A DNA stretch of 64,000 bases, taken from positions 1 through 64,000 of the forward strand of contig CAZJYI010000014.1 in assembly GCA_964550025.1 (NCBI GenBank). The letters are read 5' to 3'. The DNA comes from CAZJYI01 sp964550025 (GTDB taxonomy: Bacteria; Verrucomicrobiota; Kiritimatiellia; UBA8416; CAYOBW01). Shown piece by piece: positions 27,395 to 36,067 of the stretch; position 1 is the first letter of the stretch, and every line of letters starts with the position of its first letter. The position numbers were made by a program, and so were the translations under genes. The notes below the pieces were generated by a model. That model was not told the DNA's origin. It saw only the letters and a list, made by a program, of their open reading frames with translations, and made no database searches.

Positions 27395-30300
27395 GGGACA
27401 GAACGCGAGATGCGGAATGCGTGTCCCCCGTAGCGGGCGATGAACGCAAGAGCCGGGGGGGCCCGGACCCGGGCGGGGGGGGGAAATCCGTTCCGCGCGA
27501 TCTCGCCAATCCCCGGGAAGCGATGCGCGGAACGGATTTCCGCGCTACGGGCCGCAGCAGTAGCGCCGGCTTTCAGCCGGTGACACGTGTGGCCGGCATC
27601 TTGCCGGCGTCGGGGACGCGAGGATCGTACAACCGCGCGACAGGTCGCCGGCTGAAAGCCGGCCGAACACATCATCGGCTGAAAGCCGGCGCTACGGGAT
27701 TCGCCGCCCTCGTGCTGCTTCTCCTCGTGAGTGCCGGCGCCCCCGCCATCACGCTGCTCGACGCGGGGGAGCGCGGGGTGTTCAACATGGGGACGTCGTC
27801 GGGGGAGCTGTCGGTTCGGACTGAAGCGGCTCTGGGACGGGACGTTCTGCAACTCGATTTCACGGCACCGGCGGGAACGGCTGTCGGCCTATGGACCAAG
27901 GCGTATCCCGCGGGGCTCAACAGGGAGTCCACCGACCGCATCACCGTCGACCTCAGGCCGGGCGCCACGGCGCTGGTCGGCCGCGCCAACGTGATCCTGG
28001 AGATCAAGGGGAGTACGGACATCCAGCGGGTTCCGCTCAGCCTGGCGCCGGACAAGGGCACAACGGTCGCTCCGCTCGAGTGGGCGCGGCTCGGTGCCCT
28101 GGCCGAGGTCGTCTTTGTCGTGGAAGCCGTTGGGGATGGCGTCACTGGAAGCCTCCTCATCGACGCGTCGTTCTCGCAAACACCCTGGCTGGAGCGGATC
28201 CGCGGTTCGGTCCCGGCTCGCATGGGCGCCGTGTTGCTGCTGGCGCTTCTGGTCGGGGGGCTTATCCGTGTTGTGCAGGGAAATGTAGCCGCGAGCGTGA
28301 GCGAGCGGATCCCCAGACCGTCCACTCGCTCACGCTCGTGGCTACAGGGAGCGGTCCGCGATGTCGCCATCGGTATCGCCGCCACGCTCCTGACCGCCGC
28401 ACTGCTCGTCATCGGAAAGGGGGGGTGGTCCTGTCTTGCTGTCGCGGCAACCGGAGCACTCGCCGCGGGCCTGCTCGGGTTCGCACTGACGGGCAGACTG
28501 CCAACCGGCGGTGAGGTTTGCCGCAACACGCTCGTCACCGGGCTTCTGGCAGCCTCGGCCGGCACCGGCTCCGTCTGGGAGGCGCCGCAGGTCTGGGGAG
28601 ACCTGCTCGAGCTCAGCACCTTCGGAGCGGGGCTGTTCATCGTTCTCTACCACGCGGCCAACCTCTACCTGCTTGCCGCGCGGCGCAAGCACATCGGCTG
28701 GATCGGGGCGGGGCTGCTTGCCGGCATCCCGTACGTCTCGGGACTGCTCCTCGCATTGCAGTCGGGCAACCTGATGGGAACCCTGGGTCATCCGTTCGTC
28801 GGCCGCGTCCTGATGCTGTTCCTGGTCAACGAATTCGTCGCGAACGCCTTCGCCCTGCTCACGCGCCGGCGCGCCATCAAGGGCATTGCGGTGCACGCGT
28901 GGCTGCTGGCGCCCGCGGCGGCGACCATGCTGGCTCCTTTCGTGGCCGACTTCGGTTCGGGAGAGACCGTCGCGGCCTGGCCGGCCATCGTGCGCTCGGT
29001 CGTCGCCATCGTATGCACCATGGTCTCCCAGGCCGCGCTTTGGTCCGAAGCGTTCATGCTCACGGGCATCATGCTGGACGGCATGCGCGGCAGTGCGCCC
29101 GACCGAAACGTCGTGGTCGGCAACGCGCGCAGCGGCATGCTGAAAGGCGCCGTGTTCAGCGGCATTCTCATGGGCGCCATCCAGACGCTGGGGCTGCTGG
29201 TCGCATGCCCCCCCGTCCAGACCGCGTTCCACTATGCGCCGCACGTCCTGCTGTCGGTCGGCGGGGCATTCGTCTACCCGTTCATTAAGACAGTCATAGA
29301 GAGCTTCGACGGTAGCCATTCCTTTTTCAACCGCGCCCGCCGCGCCTACGGCAACCCCATTCTCTACCTGCGCGGATTCGCGGTGGGGGCGGGTGTTGCC
29401 GTTGGCGTCACGGCGGGACTGCCGTCGTGGGGCATCGGGCCGCGAGCCCTCTTCGGCGCCGCCATCGGCGCGGCCGCCTTCGCCGGCGTCAGCCTGGGGC
29501 GCGACCTGCTGTTGTCTTCCGTGGACCGGGGCCGGGTGAAGACCTTCAGGTTGTACCTGGTCGAGGGGCTGCTGGGCGCGTTCATTGGCGCCGCACTGGC
29601 ATTCTACTTCGACCAGAATCAGATCCCGATCGTCATCCAGAAATTCAAGCTCTACACGACTTTTGGCATGGACCCCGACGTGCTCGTCAACGCGTGTAAT
29701 TCCGTCCGTATGACCCGTCCCGACGAGTTCCGCGCGCTGGTGAACAACTGGGGATATATCCGGCTTTCCGCTGTCCGGGGCGGTGCGAAGTTCCTGCTGA
29801 ACGAAGCGATTATCGGCGTATCGGTCTGGGGCATTGCCGCGTGGCTGTTTGCCGTTAACAAGGCCTTTTTGCAGGCCTTGTTCCAGCGTGAATGGTCGCC
29901 CATCAAGCGCATCCCGTCGCGCGAGGGCGTGGCGGAGATGGTGGAAGGGACCATCCGCGTCATGCGCTGGGGACTCTGGATGTCACCCATCATCTTCACG
30001 TTCCTGCGCCCCATGGGCCAGGCAACCTGGTACAACCAGGACGGCGCCGTCCGCACGCTGTTCGCAACCGCCAACAGCCTGTTCATGGGCGGGGAGGCCT
30101 TCCAGGAATGGAGCCTCGGCGTCTTTACCGGCATCCTTGTCTATGGAGGCTTCCGCGTCCTGATTTTCATCGACCACATGGGGCTGCGCGTGGCTACGCT
30201 GGTCAACCTGAGCTTCATCGGCATGGACAGCCTGGACGAAAAGCTGTCGCGGTTCATCGGGCGCGACGCGGCGGCGGTGTTCATCCCCGAGGGCATCAAG

Positions 30301-33300
30301 CGATTCACGACGTGGGCACCGCTGCTCATCCCGTTCTACCTCCCCGCCGGCGCCGACTGGGACCGCGTGTGGAACGAGAGCCAGGCGATCCTGGCCTCGT
30401 CATCCCGCGGGATCACCGGCGCACTGGCCAACCTTGGACTTCCGGTACGGCTTGTCCTTGCACTCGGTTCCGTGGCCGCTGTTGCCGCTGTCTCGCGCGC
30501 CCTGCGAGCCATGCACGCCCGAGGGACAGCGGCTTCCGAGGATACGCTCACCATCTCGAACATCTCCTACGAGGTCGAAGCGAAAACAAGCGGCGAAGTC
30601 AACAGTCGCCTGATCCACGTGGGTACGGCCCTCAACCGCCCCTCGTTTGAGGGGGCCGAACCGGCAGGCCGGGCGCTGTTCGTAGCGGAACCCGGGAGCG
30701 CAGCCGCCGACGCGTCCTGGCCGGTCGTCGGGAATGTGCCCGGGGAGCTTGCCCCCGGAAGCCACTACACCCGCGACGGTAACGAACTGACCGTGAACAA
30801 CGTGAACGGCGACATCGAAACAACGGTGGTCATACGCCTTCCGGACCGCAGCGATGCCGTCGAAACCTGGGACGTCACGATCAGGAACCTGTCCGATCGG
30901 CCGCGGCAGCTCAAGCTGTCGCCCTACATCGAGTGGTTGCTCAACGATCCCGGCGCGGACCGCAACCACACGCAGTACAATCGCCTTTACCCCGAGATGT
31001 CGTACCACCGCGCTCTCAATGCGGTCCTGGCCTTGCACCGCTACACCAAGAAGGTCGGCTTTCTCGCCGCCGGAGCCCCCCCCGAGGGATTCCTCACGGC
31101 GCGCGTCGACTTCATCGGCCGGGCGGGAACGATCTGGAACCCGCGGGCGCTGCAGACGATGCGCTTCCAGGAATGCGCCGATACGGACGCGTACCCGACG
31201 TTCGATCCCATCGGCGCCCTGCTGTTGGACGTGCAGGTCGATGCCGGGGCCACTTCCGAGCTTCGCCTCGCCATGGGCTGTGCCGATTCGCGCGAACAGG
31301 CGGCAGACCTTATTCAGCGCCATCTCGCCCCGGCAATCGACGAGACGCGCTCGACCCGCGGAGCGGAGGCGCGCGTCCCGCTGATCGGCCACGGCGAGGT
31401 ACCGCCCGGCACTCCCCTGCCCTACACGGAATACCTCGACGATGGCGAGACCTTGCGCGTGCGCACGCCTTTCACGCCGCGCCCTTTCGATCATACGATG
31501 TCCAATTCCGGGGGCCACGTGCTGTGCGTCACCAACCGCGGGTTGCATTGTTCGTCGAGTGTCAACGCGCAGCAGAACCGCCTGACGACGGACTGGGCCG
31601 ATCTGGTCGGACGCGAGATGCCGTCGGAAGCCATCTACCTGTTCGATCCGCAGGATGAAGAGTGGTACTCCCCGACGTACGAGCCGCTACGCGACGCGGA
31701 GGCCACGCACGACGTGCGCTTCGGTTCGGACGGTTCCGCCACTTTTGTGATGCGCAAGGGCAACGTGGAAACGGAGCTTGTCACGCACGTGCCCATGGAC
31801 GCCCCCACCGGTGTGTACCTGCTGACGGTCCGCAACAAAGGCAACGAGGAGAGGACACTGCGCGTCGCGCCGTACTTCCAGATCGCGCTCGCCCACAGCC
31901 CCGAAATGGCGGGACCGCTGAATGTCGAGAAGAACGCGGACGGAAACGCGGTGTTCTTTGTCAACCCACGCAACACGTTCCGTTCGGGGCCGGCCTTCGT
32001 CGCCATGACGGGGCAAGTGGAGCGGGCCGCGCTGACACGGGGAGCGTTTTTCGGGCGCGGGCGTTCTTTTGCACACCCGGTGATGGTGCAGAGCGGGCAG
32101 ACGGACGACGGGAGCAGGGACGGCATGCCGTGCGCCGGTCTGCTGACGGCCCTGCAGATCCCGGCCGGTGGAGAACGGGTACTGGTGGTTCTCCTGGGGC
32201 AGAGCGATACGCGCGCAGAGGCGGAGGCCTGCATCGCGAAGCTTGGCAGCGTCGAAGCGGCGCGGCAGAGCCTCGCGGACACGCGTGCATGGTGGACGCG
32301 TTTCAAGTCCACAGTCAGGGTGGAGACCTCTGATGGCGACTTCGACGGTTACCTGCAGTGGATGAAATATCAGGCGCTGGCGGAACGCATCTGGGCGCGC
32401 AAGGGCTTCTACCAGGCTAGCGGCGCATTTGGGTTCCGCGACCAGCTTCAGGACACCGTCAACCTGATCTGGGCCGATCCGAACCTGGCGCGCCACCAGC
32501 TTGTGCTGCACGCAAGCCAGCAATTCATCGAGGGCGACGTCGTTCACTGGTTCTTCACCCTGCAGGACGGGCGCACCGGCTTCGCCTGCCGCTCACACGC
32601 CTCCGACAACCTGCTCTGGCTGGGTTGGGGCGTTTCCGAGTACGTGCGCATGACCGGTGACGCAACACTGCTCGACGAGAAGGTCAGTTATCTCGACGCG
32701 GAAACACCGCTGCCGCCGTTGCCCGAAGGCAAGCACGGCATGGGGTTCTGCCCGCACCGCTCACCGTTGGCGGATACCGTCTACGGGCACGTCATGCGGG
32801 CTATCGACCTCGTGTTCCACCGGCGCATGGGCATCAACGGCCTGCCGCTCATCGGCACGGGAGACTGGAACGACGGGCTGGACGAGATCGGCAGCGAGGG
32901 GCGCGGCGAGAGCGTGTGGCTGGCGTTCTTCCTCACGTACATCCTGAAGAACCTGCTGCCGGTCGTCGGGCAACGGGAGGGGGCGGATCGCAGGGCCTAC
33001 TACGAAGAGCGTCTCGACGCGTTGCAGAAAGCCGTGGAGGAAACGTGGCGCGGCGACCGGTACTTGCGGGCCATTCACGACGACGGCACAGAGATCGGCG
33101 TGGAGGGCGCGGGCTACTGGGAAACCGACGCCCTGACGGCAGCATGGGCGGTGTACGCGGACGGCAACCGCGGGCGGGCCCGCACGGCCGTGGACACGGC
33201 GTTGCGGGTACTCGAAAGCGACAACGTCATCAGCCTCGGTTACCCGCCACTGCGCGAGAACACCAAACCGTATCTCGGCCGCAGCAGCCGCTATCCCGAA

Positions 33301-33726
33301 GGCGTACGCGAAAACGGCATGTACAGCCACGGCGTGCAGTGGCTGGTCAAGGCCTGCCGCATGCTCTCGGAGCAGGCCGCTGCCGCCGGTGACGCCGAAT
33401 CGGCCCGGCACTACCGCAACGCAAGCGCGCGGCTGTGGTTCAAGATCTCCGCCATCACGCACGTCACGCCGGACCAGATCGAAATCTACGGCGGTCAGCC
33501 CAACAAGCAGTGTGCCGACTACTTGACCCGCTACGATCCGGGCCGCATGATCTGGAACGGGTATACCGGTGCGGCGGGCTGGATGTTCCGCCAGGCCATT
33601 GAAGGCGTGATCGGGGCAAAACTGGTCGACGGCAAAGTGACGCCGCCGGAGGATATCGGAGAACCGCGGGGCGAATTACGAGTGGTGGGCATTGAGCGCA
33701 ACGCGAGCGATGACAATCAGGCGTAG
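27391..33726 (+). CDS. Giant membrane protein with C-terminal GH94 phosphorylase domain
   Basis: 2111 codons as drawn. Residues 1-105 are translated repeat elements; the native start is probably near the hydrophobic FAALVLLLLVSAGAPA (from about residue 107), although ATG 27391 overlaps the sulfatase stop. A beta-rich extracytoplasmic region (about 115-270) and then a dozen or more membrane segments to about 1040 follow. From 1055 on it is GH94: an N-terminal beta-sandwich, the catalytic region FRDQLQDTVNLIWADP, HWFFTLQDGRTGFACRSHAS and the acid motif GTGDWNDGLDEIGSEGRGES (around 1825). GH94 enzymes phosphorolyse beta-glucosides, and cyclic beta-1,2-glucan synthases carry one after membrane helices. 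No GT84 domain is recognised here. A palindromic element (28285-28345) is inserted in frame. Confidence 0.85.
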   Translation: MRDRTRDAECVSPVAGDERKSRGGPDPGGGGKSVPRDLANPREAMRGTDFRATGRSSSAGFQPVTRVAGILPASGTRGSYNRATGRRLKAGRTHHRLKAGATGFAALVLLLLVSAGAPAITLLDAGERGVFNMGTSSGELSVRTEAALGRDVLQLDFTAPAGTAVGLWTKAYPAGLNRESTDRITVDLRPGATALVGRANVILEIKGSTDIQRVPLSLAPDKGTTVAPLEWARLGALAEVVFVVEAVGDGVTGSLLIDASFSQTPWLERIRGSVPARMGAVLLLALLVGGLIRVVQGNVAASVSERIPRPSTRSRSWLQGAVRDVAIGIAATLLTAALLVIGKGGWSCLAVAATGALAAGLLGFALTGRLPTGGEVCRNTLVTGLLAASAGTGSVWEAPQVWGDLLELSTFGAGLFIVLYHAANLYLLAARRKHIGWIGAGLLAGIPYVSGLLLALQSGNLMGTLGHPFVGRVLMLFLVNEFVANAFALLTRRRAIKGIAVHAWLLAPAAATMLAPFVADFGSGETVAAWPAIVRSVVAIVCTMVSQAALWSEAFMLTGIMLDGMRGSAPDRNVVVGNARSGMLKGAVFSGILMGAIQTLGLLVACPPVQTAFHYAPHVLLSVGGAFVYPFIKTVIESFDGSHSFFNRARRAYGNPILYLRGFAVGAGVAVGVTAGLPSWGIGPRALFGAAIGAAAFAGVSLGRDLLLSSVDRGRVKTFRLYLVEGLLGAFIGAALAFYFDQNQIPIVIQKFKLYTTFGMDPDVLVNACNSVRMTRPDEFRALVNNWGYIRLSAVRGGAKFLLNEAIIGVSVWGIAAWLFAVNKAFLQALFQREWSPIKRIPSREGVAEMVEGTIRVMRWGLWMSPIIFTFLRPMGQATWYNQDGAVRTLFATANSLFMGGEAFQEWSLGVFTGILVYGGFRVLIFIDHMGLRVATLVNLSFIGMDSLDEKLSRFIGRDAAAVFIPEGIKRFTTWAPLLIPFYLPAGADWDRVWNESQAILASSSRGITGALANLGLPVRLVLALGSVAAVAAVSRALRAMHARGTAASEDTLTISNISYEVEAKTSGEVNSRLIHVGTALNRPSFEGAEPAGRALFVAEPGSAAADASWPVVGNVPGELAPGSHYTRDGNELTVNNVNGDIETTVVIRLPDRSDAVETWDVTIRNLSDRPRQLKLSPYIEWLLNDPGADRNHTQYNRLYPEMSYHRALNAVLALHRYTKKVGFLAAGAPPEGFLTARVDFIGRAGTIWNPRALQTMRFQECADTDAYPTFDPIGALLLDVQVDAGATSELRLAMGCADSREQAADLIQRHLAPAIDETRSTRGAEARVPLIGHGEVPPGTPLPYTEYLDDGETLRVRTPFTPRPFDHTMSNSGGHVLCVTNRGLHCSSSVNAQQNRLTTDWADLVGREMPSEAIYLFDPQDEEWYSPTYEPLRDAEATHDVRFGSDGSATFVMRKGNVETELVTHVPMDAPTGVYLLTVRNKGNEERTLRVAPYFQIALAHSPEMAGPLNVEKNADGNAVFFVNPRNTFRSGPAFVAMTGQVERAALTRGAFFGRGRSFAHPVMVQSGQTDDGSRDGMPCAGLLTALQIPAGGERVLVVLLGQSDTRAEAEACIAKLGSVEAARQSLADTRAWWTRFKSTVRVETSDGDFDGYLQWMKYQALAERIWARKGFYQASGAFGFRDQLQDTVNLIWADPNLARHQLVLHASQQFIEGDVVHWFFTLQDGRTGFACRSHASDNLLWLGWGVSEYVRMTGDATLLDEKVSYLDAETPLPPLPEGKHGMGFCPHRSPLADTVYGHVMRAIDLVFHRRMGINGLPLIGTGDWNDGLDEIGSEGRGESVWLAFFLTYILKNLLPVVGQREGADRRAYYEERLDALQKAVEETWRGDRYLRAIHDDGTEIGVEGAGYWETDALTAAWAVYADGNRGRARTAVDTALRVLESDNVISLGYPPLRENTKPYLGRSSRYPEGVRENGMYSHGVQWLVKACRMLSEQAAAAGDAESARHYRNASARLWFKISAITHVTPDQIEIYGGQPNKQCADYLTRYDPGRMIWNGYTGAAGWMFRQAIEGVIGAKLVDGKVTPPEDIGEPRGELRVVGIERNASDDNQA
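27482..27541. repeat. 17-bp perfect inverted repeat
   Basis: GGAAATCCGTTCCGCGC (27482-27498) is mirrored at 27525-27541 with a 26-nt loop. It lies in the doubtful 5' part of the GH94 gene. Confidence 0.85.
27560..27695. repeat. Cluster of CGCCGGCTTTCAGCCGG palindromes
   Basis: Copies lie at 27560-27583 (direct), 27646-27662 and 27673-27695 (inverted), with a related hairpin GCCGGCATCTTGCCGGC at 27592-27608. The same family recurs at 33722, 35926, 35953 and 63853. Confidence 0.85.
28285..28345. repeat. Palindromic element inserted in frame in the GH94 gene
   Basis: Two 21-nt arms (28285-28305, 28325-28345) are reverse complements with one mismatch; the left arm begins GTAGCCGCGAGCGTGAGCGA. 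The element is translated as VAASVSERIPRPSTRSRSWL, a very charged insert next to a membrane segment. No frame disruption results. Confidence 0.85.
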
Positions 33727-33745
33727 CGCCGGCTTCCAGCCGGTG
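33722..33745. repeat. CGCCGGCTTCCAGCCGG palindrome at the GH94 stop codon
   Basis: The element GTAGCGCCGGCTTCCAGCCG begins at 33722, and the TAG stop (33724-33726) of the GH94 gene lies inside it. Confidence 0.85.
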
Positions 33746-33885
33746 AAAAGTGCCTCCGCACTCCGGGCGGAGAAGGCGGCCGGCACTCTACGAAGTGTGA
33801 GTGTTTGTGGTTGTTGAGACTACCGCACACCTTTTAAAGTCCGCGGCGAGCATGGTAACAGTCCGATACAGCCGGGAGGCAGACA

Positions 33886-35949
33886 ATGACGGCGAGTGAT
33901 TCTGCGAAGACGATACTCTGTGCGATAGCAGCGGCGACGGCGTGCATACCCCTCGTCTCCTGTCACCCCAAACGCGAAGTCCCCCCCCTCGCGGCTGACC
34001 ATGCCCGACAGCTCCTCGAAAACGCCCTCAAGTACGCCGACCCGAAACACGGCCTGATCGACCTTGCCTCGGGATATCCGGTCGAGGGATGGAACCAGGA
34101 GCCCAAGCGCGGCCTGTTCCTGCGATCGTTCACCCAACTGACGGCCATCGGCGAGTGGATCGAACTGCTGGCCAACGTCGTGGCGGGCCATGCCAGCATC
34201 CCGAACATGTCCAAGGCACAGGCCCGCACGGCCCTGACCAAAGCCGTTACGAACCTGCGCGCGGATCAACAGAACGCGGGTCTGAGCGCCAAGGGGCTGC
34301 TCGTCAATTTCCTTGGGCTGCCCCCCGGGGGGCGCGAAGGCCCCCTCGCACCCACGGTTACCTTCAAGGCCTTCGAAGACGCGTTCGGGGCGGAGCGGGC
34401 GGCGGCGATCTGGAAGGCGCTGACGGAAGAGCAATGGATCGCACCCTTCAAGAACGGGCGCGAAGCGAACATCACCCGCAGTGACACGTACGGCACGGAC
34501 CATTTCGACGGGGCACTGGCACGGTTCGCCGACGCCGGCACAAAGAGTCGGATCATGACCGTGCTCGACCAGCGCATCGTGCGCGTCGTCTTCGGGGACA
34601 ACGCCAATCTCTCGGCTTCCGTTGCCAAGGCGATCGGCGCACTGCTGTGTCCCTCCCTGGAGGGCGATCGGCAACTCGCCCAACTGCGTGCGGAGATGGA
34701 ACGCTTCATCGAGGATCAGCGCGCCGGCTACCAGCACCTCTACGACGAGGATCGCGGCCTCTTCTGTTTCGGATGGAACGCGAAGACCGGCCGCCTCGAG
34801 GGGTGGGAAACGGACGAAGGGAAGTGGATCGTCGGGTACGCCGACTACTTCGTCAACGAGTTCCGCGCGCCGACGATGTTTGCCGTCGTGCGCCACGGGT
34901 TCCCGGTCCACGCCTACGCGAATCTCGGCATGAAGATCAAGCCGTACGCCATGAGAGACGGTCGTGACATCTACGCGCTCGCGCCGTGGGAGGGGTCGGC
35001 ATTCCAGGCATTGGGGCTCAGCCTGTTTATGGGCGAGCTCGAGTCACCCGCGATGCGCAGACTGCTCCATAACGCCGTGGACGTTGAACTGGACTTTTCC
35101 TCCCGCCACGATCTGCCGGGGTTCCTTTCCGAAGCGTACAGCGGGCACGACACCGAGTACACCGGGGACATCGGCATTCCCGACATCACGGTGGCCCGCA
35201 AGCCGCGCATCACCGATGCCCCTTCGCTCTACACGCTCGGGGTGGCCCGCGAGATCAAGCCGGCGGCGGTAGACGCTTTCCTCTCCGCACAGTGGTCGCG
35301 CATCTCGTCGCTGTTTACCGAGCACGGTCCGTGGGAGGGATACAAGACGTCGGCGCAGGCGCCGATCGAGTTTCAGACAACGGCGCACACGCTGGCATTG
35401 ATCCTCGGCCTGGTCGGCACGGGCAACGAGAACATGGCGCGGTACCTTGAAAGCAAGGGACTGACCCGGTCACTGGCCGAGCTCTACCGGCCGGGGCAAC
35501 CGGCCGACCTGCTGTCTTCCGATTTCAACGTCTTCGCCTGGGGGAGGCCAAACGACGAACTGAAATCCACGCGCGGCAAGGCAGGCTTTTCCGTGAAGGG
35601 CGACAACGTCAGTGACGTCAACATTGCCCTTGTAGCGCCGGGCGAGCACGGGATCGACCTTTCCGGCTGTGTGCTGCGCATCAAGTACCGTTCGGCGCAC
35701 AAGGTCGACGGCGCGGTTATCACGCTCGGCCGCCCAAAAGACCGGCTCCAGCCAGCGTTGCCGAATGAAGTGTTCGTGCGGTTCCAGGGCACCGGCACCT
35801 ACGTGGGGAGCATCGAGATCCCCCTGCCCCCGACACCCGGACTGCGGGAAGTGAAGGAATTGGTAATACGCCTGGCCGAACCGGGCCGAAAAATGAAGGT
35901 GAACCTAACGTTGGCGGAAGTAACAGTAGCGCCGGCTTCCAGCCGGTGA
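33886..35949 (+). CDS. Lipoprotein, putative alpha/alpha-barrel glycosidase-like
   Basis: 687 aa with GGGAGG before the ATG. Signal peptide LCAIAAATACIPLVSC ends in a lipobox (LVSC), so it is a lipidated exported protein. The middle (GWNAKTGRLEGW, YADYFVNEFRAPTMFAVV, LAPWEGSAFQALG, GPWEGYKTS) is rich in Trp, Glu and Gly in a helical pattern like (alpha/alpha)6 barrels; similar hypothetical proteins accompany glucan-active enzymes, but I cannot name a GH family. The C-terminal 150 residues form a beta-rich module (VDGAVITLGRPKDR). The last residues PASSR-stop come from a repeat element. Position after the GH94 gene suggests action on the same glycan. Confidence 0.65.
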   Translation: MTASDSAKTILCAIAAATACIPLVSCHPKREVPPLAADHARQLLENALKYADPKHGLIDLASGYPVEGWNQEPKRGLFLRSFTQLTAIGEWIELLANVVAGHASIPNMSKAQARTALTKAVTNLRADQQNAGLSAKGLLVNFLGLPPGGREGPLAPTVTFKAFEDAFGAERAAAIWKALTEEQWIAPFKNGREANITRSDTYGTDHFDGALARFADAGTKSRIMTVLDQRIVRVVFGDNANLSASVAKAIGALLCPSLEGDRQLAQLRAEMERFIEDQRAGYQHLYDEDRGLFCFGWNAKTGRLEGWETDEGKWIVGYADYFVNEFRAPTMFAVVRHGFPVHAYANLGMKIKPYAMRDGRDIYALAPWEGSAFQALGLSLFMGELESPAMRRLLHNAVDVELDFSSRHDLPGFLSEAYSGHDTEYTGDIGIPDITVARKPRITDAPSLYTLGVAREIKPAAVDAFLSAQWSRISSLFTEHGPWEGYKTSAQAPIEFQTTAHTLALILGLVGTGNENMARYLESKGLTRSLAELYRPGQPADLLSSDFNVFAWGRPNDELKSTRGKAGFSVKGDNVSDVNIALVAPGEHGIDLSGCVLRIKYRSAHKVDGAVITLGRPKDRLQPALPNEVFVRFQGTGTYVGSIEIPLPPTPGLREVKELVIRLAEPGRKMKVNLTLAEVTVAPASSR

Positions 35950-36028
35950 CTAGTAGCGCCGGCTTCCAGCCGGCCGCCACCCCGCCGAGCAAGCCCCGGC
36001 GGGGCAATTCCCCCCGCTGGAGCGGGGG
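35926..36028. repeat. Tandem CGCCGGCTTCCAGCCGG palindromes plus two GC hairpins
   Basis: Copies lie at 35926-35949 and 35953-35973. Hairpins GCCCCGGCGGGGC (35993-36005) and CCCCCGCTGGAGCGGGGG (36011-36028) follow. They form the junction between the lipoprotein stop and sulfatase 2, and could attenuate transcription, though no T-run follows. Confidence 0.8.
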
Positions 36029-36067
36029 CGCTACTGTCGCTTCACCTGCCCAAGGGAGGAGACGGAA

